NCBI RefSeq assembly: GCF_009720745.1
Contig: NZ_WNKX01000002.1
Span: forward strand, 62,001 to 126,000
DNA from: Massilia eburnea
Lineage (GTDB): Bacteria; Pseudomonadota; Gammaproteobacteria; Burkholderiales; Burkholderiaceae_D
DNA: 64,000 nt
Reading direction: 5' to 3'
Made by a program: the position numbers and the translations under genes. Positions 33,131 through 40,661 of this stretch are shown piece after piece. The notes under the pieces were generated by a model that saw nothing but the letters and a program-made list of their open reading frames with translations, was not told the origin of the DNA and did no database searches. Within the stretch, counting starts at the first letter, position 1. Each line of letters opens with the position of its first letter.

Positions 33131-34921
33131 TTAGAACAGGTCAGCATCCAGGGCCATCAGGTTGGCAGCGCCGGAACGCGCCTGGCGGATCAGGGTTGCG
33201 GTTTCTGGGTACAGGCGGCCGAAGTAGAAGCGGATGGTTGCCAGCTTCGAGGTGTAGAACTTGTCGCCCGACGCTTCTTTTTCCAGGGCGATCTTCGCCA
33301 TTTGTGCGAAGAAGTAGGAGTACACCAGGTGGCCCGCTACGCGCAGGTAAGGCACAGCGGCGGCGCCCACTTCGTCCTGGTTCTGGAAGGCTTTCATGCC
33401 GATTTCCATGGTCAGCTTGGTCAGCTTCTCGCCCAGGTCGCCCAGCGGAGTGATGAATTCGGACATCGCTTCGTCGGTGCCGTTTTCTTCCACGAAGGCG
33501 CGCACTTTCTCGCCGAACTTGCGCAGCTTGGCGCCGTTGTCCATCAGGATCTTACGGCCCAGCAGGTCCAGCGACTGCACGGTGTTGGTGCCTTCGTAAA
33601 TCAGGTTGATACGCGCGTCGCGCACGTACTGCTCCATACCCCACTCGGAGATGTAGCCGTGGCCGCCGTACACCTGCATCGCATCGGAAGTAGCGATCCA
33701 TGCGTTGTCGGTGATGAAGGCCTTGATGATCGGAGTCAGCAGGGCCACTTCGTCGCCGGCTTCCTTGCGCACTTCTTCGTCCGGGTGGTGCAGTTCGCGG
33801 TCGATCTGCAGCGCCACGTAGGAAGCGAAAGCACGCGCGCCTTCAGCGTAGGCTTTACCGGTCAGCAGCATGCGGCGCACGTCCGGGTGCACGATGATCG
33901 GGTCAGCAGGACCGTCCGGGTTCTTCACGCCGGACAGGGAGCGCATTTGCAGGCGGTCTTTTGCGTACACCAGCGCGTTCTGGTAAGCCACTTCGGTCAG
34001 GCCCAGGGACTGCACGCCCACGCCCAGGCGGGCGGCGTTCATGAACACGAACATCGCGTTCAGGCCCTTGTTCGGCTGGCCGATGATCCAGCCCTTGGCG
34101 CCGTCCAGGTTCATCTGGCAGGTCGAGTTGCCGTGGATGCCCATCTTCTCTTCGATCGCGCCGCAGAAGATCGGATTGCGCTCGCCGATCGAACCGTCGG
34201 CGTTAGGGATGAACTTAGGCACCAGGAACAGGGAGATGCCCTTCGAACCTTCAGGAGCGTCCGGCACGCGCGCCAGCACCAGGTGCAGGATGTTTTCGGA
34301 CATATCGTGTTCGCCGGCCGAGATGAAGATCTTGGCGCCGGTGATGTTCCAGGAACCGTCGGCGTTAGGGATGGCTTTCGAGCGCAGCATGCCCAGGTCG
34401 GTGCCGCAGTGCGGCTCGGTCAGGCACATGGTGCCGGTCCATTCGCCGGAAACCAGCTTAGGCAGGTAGGTCGACTTCTGTTCAGGGGTGCCGTGCGCCA
34501 GCAGGCACTCGTAGGCGCCGTGCGACAGGCCTGGGTACATGGTCCATGCCTGGTTGGCCGAGTTCAGCATCTCGTAGAACGAGTTGTTCAGGACGATAGG
34601 CAGGCCCTGGCCGCCGAATTCAGGATCGCAGGCCAGAGCGGCCCAGCCGCCTTCAACGTACTGCGCATAGGCTTCCTTGAAGCCTTTTGGCGTGGTCACG
34701 GTCTTGGCCGCTGCATCGTGGTGGCAGCCTTCGCGGTCGCCCGAGTGGTTCAGCGGGAACAGCACTTCGGAGGTGAACTTGGCGCCCTCTTCCAGCACCT
34801 GGTTGATGATGTCCGCGTCGGTGTCGGCGTGGGCAGGCAGCTCTTTCAGCTTCTCTTCCACTTTCAGCAGCTCATGCAGCACGAACTGCATATCACGGAT
34901 TGGCGCGACGTATTGACCCAT
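33131..34921 (-). CDS. Acyl-CoA dehydrogenase (long form with C-terminal extension)
   Basis: The 596-aa flavoprotein begins YVAPIRDMQFVLHELL, typical of the long bacterial acyl-CoA dehydrogenases. FAD and substrate motifs are MCLTEPHCGTDLGMLRSKA, ITGAKIFISAGEHDM and QVYGGHGYISEWGMEQYVRDARINLIYEGTN, the last with the catalytic Glu region. An extra C-terminal helical domain follows. It starts beta-oxidation by forming the 2,3-double bond. It is the first gene of the fatty-acid operon, and the TetR gene lies 59 bases upstream on the same strand. Confidence 0.94.
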   Translation of the reverse strand: MGQYVAPIRDMQFVLHELLKVEEKLKELPAHADTDADIINQVLEEGAKFTSEVLFPLNHSGDREGCHHDAAAKTVTTPKGFKEAYAQYVEGGWAALACDPEFGGQGLPIVLNNSFYEMLNSANQAWTMYPGLSHGAYECLLAHGTPEQKSTYLPKLVSGEWTGTMCLTEPHCGTDLGMLRSKAIPNADGSWNITGAKIFISAGEHDMSENILHLVLARVPDAPEGSKGISLFLVPKFIPNADGSIGERNPIFCGAIEEKMGIHGNSTCQMNLDGAKGWIIGQPNKGLNAMFVFMNAARLGVGVQSLGLTEVAYQNALVYAKDRLQMRSLSGVKNPDGPADPIIVHPDVRRMLLTGKAYAEGARAFASYVALQIDRELHHPDEEVRKEAGDEVALLTPIIKAFITDNAWIATSDAMQVYGGHGYISEWGMEQYVRDARINLIYEGTNTVQSLDLLGRKILMDNGAKLRKFGEKVRAFVEENGTDEAMSEFITPLGDLGEKLTKLTMEIGMKAFQNQDEVGAAAVPYLRVAGHLVYSYFFAQMAKIALEKEASGDKFYTSKLATIRFYFGRLYPETATLIRQARSGAANLMALDADLF

Positions 34922-34980
34922 TTTTTTCTCCAGAAGGCTAAAAGGTTGTGTTTTTATTGGCTGCTGCGACGCATGCAGCC

Positions 34981-35619
34981 TTAAGTCGGTTGGTAATCTT
35001 CGATCAGTCGGTTGAAGCCCGTGCCGGCCCGGTCCACGCTGCCCGGGGCACGCATGAAACGCGCCTCATGGTGCAGGGCCAGGATCAGGCCATACATCTC
35101 GTACACCAGCTGGGAAGCATCGGTATCGGCCCGCAGGTCGCCGTTGTCGATGGCCTGGCGCACGCAACGCAGCAAGGCTGCCTGCCATGCGCCGACCATT
35201 GCCAGCAGCTCTTCGCGGATCGGGCCCGGACGGTCGTCGTATTCGACGGCGCCGCTGATATAGATGCAGCCCGAGGCGATTTCCACGCTCACACGTTTGA
35301 TCCAATTGGCAAACATGGCGCGCAGGCGAGGCAGGCCACGGGCCTCCTTCATCGCCGGATAGAACACTTCCTGCTCGAAACGATGGTGGTACAGCTTCAA
35401 AACTTCAATCTGCAAATCTTCCCGCGAGCCGAAGTGGGCGAATACGCCGGACTTACTCATGTTCATCTTATCGGCGAGCAAACCGATCGTGAGGCCTTCG
35501 AGGCCGTCACGGCTTGCCAGGTCGAGGGCCACATCAAGGATGGCCGCACGGGTCATTTCGCCTTTGCGCATGAATTTAGTTGGTGTATTTACAATAACGC
35601 CGCTCACTTTGGAACCCAT
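34981..35619 (-). CDS. TetR/AcrR-family regulator of the fatty-acid operon
   Basis: The 212-aa protein has the TetR helix-turn-helix (RAAILDVALDLASRDGLEGLTIGLLADKMNMSKSGVFAHFGSREDLQIEVL) and an all-helical ligand domain. By position it should sense an acyl-CoA and control the downstream acyl-CoA dehydrogenase operon, as FadR/PsrA-type TetR proteins do. The start is uncertain: the first ATG at 35619 or the one at 35571 just before RKGEMTRAA. A palindrome with promoter-like boxes lies 60 bases upstream. Confidence 0.88.
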   Translation of the reverse strand: MGSKVSGVIVNTPTKFMRKGEMTRAAILDVALDLASRDGLEGLTIGLLADKMNMSKSGVFAHFGSREDLQIEVLKLYHHRFEQEVFYPAMKEARGLPRLRAMFANWIKRVSVEIASGCIYISGAVEYDDRPGPIREELLAMVGAWQAALLRCVRQAIDNGDLRADTDASQLVYEMYGLILALHHEARFMRAPGSVDRAGTGFNRLIEDYQPT

Positions 35620-35680
35620 CCAGAAAGAAGGAAAAACCTTATTCTCGCTCTAACAGATCGGCCGCTGGTGAAAAGTTTTG

Positions 35681-35690
35681 CGAACGTTCG
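35681..35690. promoter_or_regulatory. Candidate TetR operator CGAACGTTCG
   Basis: This perfect 10-base palindrome lies 62 bases before the TetR start, just downstream on the minus strand of a TTGACT box (35715-35710) and an AT-rich GATAATAG stretch. GAACG/CGTTC half-sites are typical of fatty-acid TetR regulators, so autoregulation is plausible. Confidence 0.5.
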
Positions 35691-35767
35691 TACTATTATC
35701 CAGCGTGTGGCGAAAGTCAAACGGCACGACTAGAAGCGCACCTCTATTGTTGCGACGCAACAAATGA

Positions 35768-35842
35768 AAAAAGGGGACGTACCCCTTTTTTGTTCGCCGG
35801 AGGCGAAGAAGACCGTAGAAAAATGGGGTACGTCCCCTTTTT
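35768..35842. repeat. Inverted pair of GGGGACGTACCCC elements with inner hairpin
   Basis: AAAAAGGGGACGTACCCC (35768-35785) is repeated in perfect inversion at 35825-35842. Between them, TTCGCC-GGA-GGCGAA (35793-35807) forms a second hairpin. Each unit is also nearly palindromic by itself. The T-runs on either side could end transcription from both directions, between the TetR gene and the convergent end of hslR. Confidence 0.8.
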
Positions 35843-36222
35843 CAATTGTCGGTGGCGCGTTCCCACTGGCGCCGGTCGCGCTTGGTGGGACGGCCCTTGT
35901 TGTCGGCGAAGGGCTCGGGAAACAGTTTCTTGCGCTCGATCAAGGCGGCCCGGCGCGCCAGCGATTCCTCGCTTTCCTCATACAGCAGGCGCGCAATCGG
36001 CGCTCCTTCCCGCTTACCGGAAATCCCGACCACCAGCACGTCCCATTCGTCCGCGCCATTGTCGATATGCAGGCGCTCGCCCAGCTTTGCATTACGCGAT
36101 GGCTTGATGCGCTCTCCGCTCGACAGCTTTACCTTGCCTTTGTCGATGGCATCAATGGCCAGCTGGCGCGTCTTGAAGAAGCGCGCCGCCCACAGCCATT
36201 TGTCAATTCTGACGTCACTCAT
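35842..36222 (-). CDS. hslR: S4-domain ribosome-associated heat shock protein Hsp15
   Basis: The 126-aa basic protein starts VRIDKWLWAARFFKTRQLAIDAIDKGKVKLSSGERIKPSRNAKLG, a full S4 RNA-binding domain. It ends with the Lys/Arg-rich tail (NKGRPTKRDRRQWER) of Hsp15. Hsp15 binds free 50S subunits that carry a stalled peptidyl-tRNA. Its ATG overlaps the stop of clsB by 4 bp (ATGA). Its own stop lies at the edge of the inverted repeat pair. Confidence 0.92.
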   Translation of the reverse strand: MSDVRIDKWLWAARFFKTRQLAIDAIDKGKVKLSSGERIKPSRNAKLGERLHIDNGADEWDVLVVGISGKREGAPIARLLYEESEESLARRAALIERKKLFPEPFADNKGRPTKRDRRQWERATDN

Positions 36223-37382
36223 GTGTACTTCCCTACTGCAAAAATGCGCATCAGCGTGCGGTAAAAGAAGTACGCGACTTCATAACCGATACGCCGGAAG
36301 CGCCCGATGTGTTCAAAGTCCTGGGCGTGGATCGGCTGGCCTTCCGCAATGGCGGCCTCAATCTGCAGGCGCAAGGCACGCGCAAATTCGGCGTCCTTGA
36401 TCACGACATTGGCTTCCTGGTTGAGGAACAGGCTCAGACCGTCCACATTCGACGAACCGACCGTCGCCCAGTCATCATCGATTACCGCCACCTTGGCGTG
36501 CAATTGCGTCTTGTGGTATTCCACCACCTTCACCCCGGCTTGCAGCAGCTTGGCGTAAAAGGAGTGCGCCACCGCGTCCTGCAGCCAGAGTTCGCCGACG
36601 CCGATCAGCAGCACCACTTCCACCCCGCGCTGGGCGGTTGCCGCCAACGCGCGGCGGAACTTGCGGCCCGGTGCGAAGTAAGGATTGGCCAGCAGCACGC
36701 TCTTCTTCGCCCGCCCCAGCGCCTGCAGGTAGGCGCGCTGGATGGTGCGCCGGTTGCGCAGGTTGTCGCGCACCACAAAGCCGGCCTGCATCGTGCTCTG
36801 GCGCGCAATCTTGTTCAGCTTGCGCATTTCGTTGAACAGGGTAATGCGCTTGACGATGTTCATATGGCCCAGGCGGGTCCACTGCGCTTCCGCCTCGGCC
36901 TGGATGGACTCGACCAGGGGGCCGCGCACGGCCACGGCAAAATCCCAGCGCGGGGCGGCCAGGGTAATGCGGCGGTCGCGGTCAGAGAACAGGTCGTCGT
37001 TGATATTGATGCCGCCGACAAATGCCACCTCGGCATCCACCACGCAAATCTTGCGGTGGGTGCGGGTCACGCCGCGCCGGAACCAGGGGTTGAAGATGCG
37101 GTGCTCGATGCCGGCCGCCGTTGCCTCGGCATGCAGGCGGTAGGCCGGCTTGTGGCCGGTGCCAAACCAGTCGGTGATCATGCGCACGGTCACGCCGCGC
37201 CTGGCGGCGGCGATCAGCGCGGCCATGACATGCTTGCCCGTCTCGTCCTCGGCAAAGATATAGGTCTCGAAATAAATCTCGGCTTGCGCGGCCTCGATCG
37301 CCTCGACCAGCGCCGGGAAATAATCGGTGCCGCAGTGTAGGAGCTTGACTTCGTTATCGGCTAAAAAATCGACGTGACGCAT
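36219..37382 (-). CDS. clsB: Cardiolipin synthase B (phospholipase D family)
   Basis: The 387-aa protein has two HKD motifs, HRKICVVDAEVAFVGGININDD and HAKVAVIDDDWATVGSSNVDGLSL. It lacks the N-terminal membrane helices of ClsA, as in ClsB. The enzyme joins phosphatidylglycerol with another phospholipid to form cardiolipin at the inner membrane. A ybhP-like gene lies just upstream, as in E. coli (ybhP-clsB), which supports the assignment. hslR follows by ATGA overlap. Confidence 0.9.
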   Translation of the reverse strand: MRHVDFLADNEVKLLHCGTDYFPALVEAIEAAQAEIYFETYIFAEDETGKHVMAALIAAARRGVTVRMITDWFGTGHKPAYRLHAEATAAGIEHRIFNPWFRRGVTRTHRKICVVDAEVAFVGGININDDLFSDRDRRITLAAPRWDFAVAVRGPLVESIQAEAEAQWTRLGHMNIVKRITLFNEMRKLNKIARQSTMQAGFVVRDNLRNRRTIQRAYLQALGRAKKSVLLANPYFAPGRKFRRALAATAQRGVEVVLLIGVGELWLQDAVAHSFYAKLLQAGVKVVEYHKTQLHAKVAVIDDDWATVGSSNVDGLSLFLNQEANVVIKDAEFARALRLQIEAAIAEGQPIHAQDFEHIGRFRRIGYEVAYFFYRTLMRIFAVGKYT

Positions 37383-37385
37383 GTG

Positions 37386-38198
37386 TCAGGAGACCAGTTT
37401 CAGGTTCGCCACGATGGGCGCATGATCCGACAGCTTGGCCCACAGCGGGCCATGCAGGACTTCCGCGGATTCTACCTTGAAGCCCCGCACGTAGATGCGG
37501 TCCAACCTGAAAAATGGCAAGGCTGCCGGGAAGGTGCGTGCCGGGCGCTGGGCATGCTTGCGCCGCGCCAGGGTACGCACCAGGTCGCCCACCGGATTGC
37601 CATGCTTGACCTCGTCAAACACTTCGCGCACCCCGAGTGCGCTCTGCAGTCGGTCCGTCAGCGTGTTGCGCCAGTCGTTGAAATCGCCGGCGATGATGAC
37701 CGGCTCGCCGTTCGGCGCCGACTCGCGCACCGCCTCGATCAGCATATCGGCCTGCCGCACGCGGCTGCGTTCGAACAGGCCCAGGTGAATCACGTAACAG
37801 TGCACCAGCTTGCCTTCCGTTTCCACCACCGAATGCAGGATGCCGCGCGATTCATAGGCATGGTCCGAGATGTCGGTATTGGTCCAGCGCGCAATCGGAT
37901 ATTTGCTGAGCAGCGCATTGCCGTGGTGGCCATGGTCGTACTGCGCATTCAACCCGTACACGGACTGGTGCGATTCGCCGGCAAAGAATTCATGCTGGGC
38001 TTTCTTCGGCCAATGACGGTGACCCTGGCTTTCCTCGCCGTAGCGCGCCTCTATCCGGTCGTGCTGGCCCTGCACTTCCTGCAGGAAAACCAGGTCGGCA
38101 TGAAAAGCCTCAATCGCTTGGCGCAAGGCATGCACCCGGGGGTGGCTGCGGTACGACACGCCCTTGTGGATGTTGTATGTAGCGACACGAATCTTCAT
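37386..38198 (-). CDS. Endonuclease/exonuclease/phosphatase-family protein (YbhP-like)
   Basis: The 270-aa protein has the EEP fold. RVATYNIHKGV carries the catalytic Asn, FLQEVQGQ the metal-binding Glu, and HLGLFERSRVRQ, IIAGDFNDWRN and LSDHAPIVANL the remaining His, Asp and Asn. The family covers DNases and phospholipid phosphodiesterases. Its constant neighbour clsB suggests a lipid role, although this is not proven. The gene faces the CPBP protease gene across a 75-base gap. Confidence 0.9.
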   Translation of the reverse strand: MKIRVATYNIHKGVSYRSHPRVHALRQAIEAFHADLVFLQEVQGQHDRIEARYGEESQGHRHWPKKAQHEFFAGESHQSVYGLNAQYDHGHHGNALLSKYPIARWTNTDISDHAYESRGILHSVVETEGKLVHCYVIHLGLFERSRVRQADMLIEAVRESAPNGEPVIIAGDFNDWRNTLTDRLQSALGVREVFDEVKHGNPVGDLVRTLARRKHAQRPARTFPAALPFFRLDRIYVRGFKVESAEVLHGPLWAKLSDHAPIVANLKLVS

Positions 38199-38273
38199 GA
38201 ATTTGATTCTAACCCCAACTGCCCGGCTTGCTGGGTGTCAAAAGTGTCTCGAATTGCATTATAGTCATGCCTC

Positions 38274-39062
38274 ATGAATGAGCGACACACAACCTTCCCT
38301 TCCGCCCCGGAGGCTTTCTTCCTGGTGCTATGCGTCTGGGCCCTTGGCTACCTGATGGCATATGCCCTGTACGATGCCCGCCATTGGCTGGGAATGGACG
38401 ATCTCTACAGCCTGGGTACCATTGCTACGGTACTGACAAACGGCATCATTTTCACCGCCCTGCTCCAATGGAAGAACCTGGGCTACCGTGAACTGTTCAA
38501 CGCCTCGCCTTCGGCCTCGGCGGCGACCGTCACCCTGGTGGTTCCGCTGGTGCTGCTGGCCACGCCACTCTACCTGCTGGTCATGGGTGGGGTGGAAGAC
38601 TTGCTGCAGACCGTTTTCCCCATGAATGCGAGCTTGCAGGAAGAATTCAACCTCATGGGCGAAATGCGCTTGCCGCAGATCGTTGCTGCATGCGTGCTGG
38701 CGCCCGTGGTCGAGGAAATGCTGTTCCGTGGGATCGTCTTGCGCAGTTTCCTGCAGCAATACGAGCGGCGCTACGCCATCATTGGCTCGGCGGTCGTGTT
38801 CGGCTTCGCCCACGGCAATATGTACCAGTTCGTTGGCGCGACTTGTTTCGGCATCGTAGCGGGCTGGCTCTATGAGCGTACCCGCTCCCTGATCCCTTGC
38901 ATCGCCTTGCACGCCGCCGTGAACACCGGCATCACCTTCTGGCCCGATAGCGGTGCGGCCAGCGCCTCTGTGCCCGGCGTAGCGACCTGGATCCTGGTCG
39001 CACTGCCAGCACTGCCCGCCTGCTACGCACTGCGCCGTTTCCTGGCGACGCCTGCACGGTGA
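38274..39062 (+). CDS. CPBP-family intramembrane metalloprotease
   Basis: The 262-aa protein has about seven membrane helices with the CPBP motifs VVEEMLFRGIVLRSFLQ, FGFAHGNMYQFVGATCFG and CIALHAAVNTGI. It is a second, only distantly similar CPBP protease besides the one at 27196. The stop overlaps the GTG start of the peptidase gene (GTGA), so the pair may act together in the envelope. Confidence 0.88.
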   Translation: MNERHTTFPSAPEAFFLVLCVWALGYLMAYALYDARHWLGMDDLYSLGTIATVLTNGIIFTALLQWKNLGYRELFNASPSASAATVTLVVPLVLLATPLYLLVMGGVEDLLQTVFPMNASLQEEFNLMGEMRLPQIVAACVLAPVVEEMLFRGIVLRSFLQQYERRYAIIGSAVVFGFAHGNMYQFVGATCFGIVAGWLYERTRSLIPCIALHAAVNTGITFWPDSGAASASVPGVATWILVALPALPACYALRRFLATPAR

Positions 39063-39736
39063 GGCTCGCCCGCCTTATGCTCACCGCCCTGCTCGCGGTT
39101 TGCACCGCCTCGGCCGGGGCGGCCAGCACCTGCCACGGCACTGTCAACAAGGGCAGCATCGAAGACAGCGTTCAGCTTCCGAGCGAAGGCTCCAACTTTT
39201 CCGCCTATAGCGCGCTGGGTGCTGCCATGGGGCGTAACTATGTGCACAGCGAAGTGTCGGCCATCATGCTGGACGCGTATGCAAAGCTCGAGCGCGCAGC
39301 ACCCGGTGCACTCTATGTATATGGCGAGACCGGCTTCGCACACGGCGGCCGCATCCGCCCCCACCGCACGCATAATAATGGCTTATCGGTAGACTTCTTC
39401 GTGCCGGTGCGGGACAAGGCAGGCCAGCCGGCGCGCCTGCCGACGCCACCCACCCAGCGCTTCGGCTATGGCATTGAATTCGACAAGAACGCACGCTACG
39501 GCGACTACAGCATCGATTTCGCGGCCATGGCCGAGCACTTGTACCAGCTCGACCAGGCCGCCCGCGCGCGTGGCCACGGCATTGCTCTGGTCATCTTCGA
39601 CACTGCCTACCTGCCGCGCCTGTTCGATACGCCGCGCGGCGCCGCCCTGAAACAGCTCAATTTCATGAAGGGGAAGCCTTGGGTCCGGCATGACGAACAT
39701 TACCACGTCGATTTCGCCATTCCCTGCCTCAATTGA
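39059..39736 (+). CDS. M74/MepA-like secreted murein endopeptidase
   Basis: The 225-aa protein has a signal peptide (LMLTALLAVCTASAGAAS). Metal-ligand motifs of the LAS fold are THNNGLSVDFFV (His and Asp) and VRHDEHYHVDFAIP (His-x-His). The context around them resembles penicillin-insensitive murein endopeptidase MepA, which cuts D-Ala-mDAP cross-links. The overall match is partial, so the substrate is inferred. The GTG start overlaps the CPBP stop. Its end overlaps the DUF3667 gene, which runs the other way. Confidence 0.68.
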   Translation: MRLARLMLTALLAVCTASAGAASTCHGTVNKGSIEDSVQLPSEGSNFSAYSALGAAMGRNYVHSEVSAIMLDAYAKLERAAPGALYVYGETGFAHGGRIRPHRTHNNGLSVDFFVPVRDKAGQPARLPTPPTQRFGYGIEFDKNARYGDYSIDFAAMAEHLYQLDQAARARGHGIALVIFDTAYLPRLFDTPRGAALKQLNFMKGKPWVRHDEHYHVDFAIPCLN

Positions 39737-40628
39737 CGGCATGCTCCATCGCCATCCGGCCGTATATGAAGATCCAGACGCAAAACTTGAAGCTCACGAA
39801 GCTCAGGTAAGCGACCACGGAGGCGCGCAGGAACACGAGCAGCCAATTGCCGCCATAAACCCTGCGCATGGATAGCAGAAGATAGATCGGCAAGGCGGCC
39901 ACGAAGGCGAGCCATGCATAGTGGGTGAACGTTGAGACGGCCAAGCCGAACAGGGCTGCGGACAGCCAGTGCACCGAAAAGACCAGATGCTCGCCGTAAC
40001 GCCAACCGGTGCCCATTTGCACAAGTTTGAGCCAGAAGGCCATCACCGGAATCATGAGCAGGGCAACGGTCGGTCCGACCGATAGCCATGATGTCATGAA
40101 TGACTGCGTTTGCTCGTTGTCGGGCATGCGATAGTAACGCGCGAAATTTTCCGCAAATGCCGGGCTGTTGCGCCGGTAGGTTTCAATGACCAGCTTCTGC
40201 AGCGGCTCCATTTTTGCCTCTGCCTCCGCCTGCGATGTTGCTGGATGCGCCGCCGCGCCGTTCGCAGGCATGGCTGTATCCACATGAACAATCAGCTTGA
40301 TGGCCAGGAAGGCCAGCAGCGAGACGGTCAGCAACAGGCGCAGGGGATCGATGAAACGCGTGCGGCGCCCGCCGATGTACTCAAGCGTCAACTGCCCCGG
40401 ACGCAACAGCAGGGCCTTCAGCGTCGGCCACAGCCTGCCCTCCGCCGCCACATAATGGCCGATGAAATGGTGGATGAACTCGCGGGCGCTAGCGATGTGC
40501 ACGTGCGCCTTCTGCCCGCACTGGCCGCAATACGTTTCAGAGACGTCGGCGTGGCAGTTATGGCAGGAGCCGGAGTGCTCGGGACGGACGGTGCTGGCGC
40601 GCGGGCCAAGATGGAAAAGCTTTTTCAT
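39729..40628 (-). CDS. DUF3667 membrane protein with N-terminal zinc ribbon
   Basis: The 299-aa protein has a zinc-ribbon-like start (CHNCHADVSETYCGQCGQKAHVHI) and the DUF3667 helix (FIHHFIGHYVAAEGRLWPTLKALLLRPGQLTLEYIGGRRTRFIDPLRL). Five or so membrane segments follow. Function of the family is unknown. I chose the ATG directly before KKLFHLG; two earlier in-frame ATGs exist and none has a clear ribosome site. Confidence 0.82.
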   Translation of the reverse strand: MKKLFHLGPRASTVRPEHSGSCHNCHADVSETYCGQCGQKAHVHIASAREFIHHFIGHYVAAEGRLWPTLKALLLRPGQLTLEYIGGRRTRFIDPLRLLLTVSLLAFLAIKLIVHVDTAMPANGAAAHPATSQAEAEAKMEPLQKLVIETYRRNSPAFAENFARYYRMPDNEQTQSFMTSWLSVGPTVALLMIPVMAFWLKLVQMGTGWRYGEHLVFSVHWLSAALFGLAVSTFTHYAWLAFVAALPIYLLLSMRRVYGGNWLLVFLRASVVAYLSFVSFKFCVWIFIYGRMAMEHAVN

Positions 40629-40661
40629 GCGCAGCATCTTAGCGAGCCGCGCCAATATTAG

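Noticed and set aside
30712..34984. Two long plus-strand frames opposite the beta-oxidation genes
   Set aside because: They are rich in His, Gln and Arg, as antisense readings of GC-rich genes are, and lack domains.
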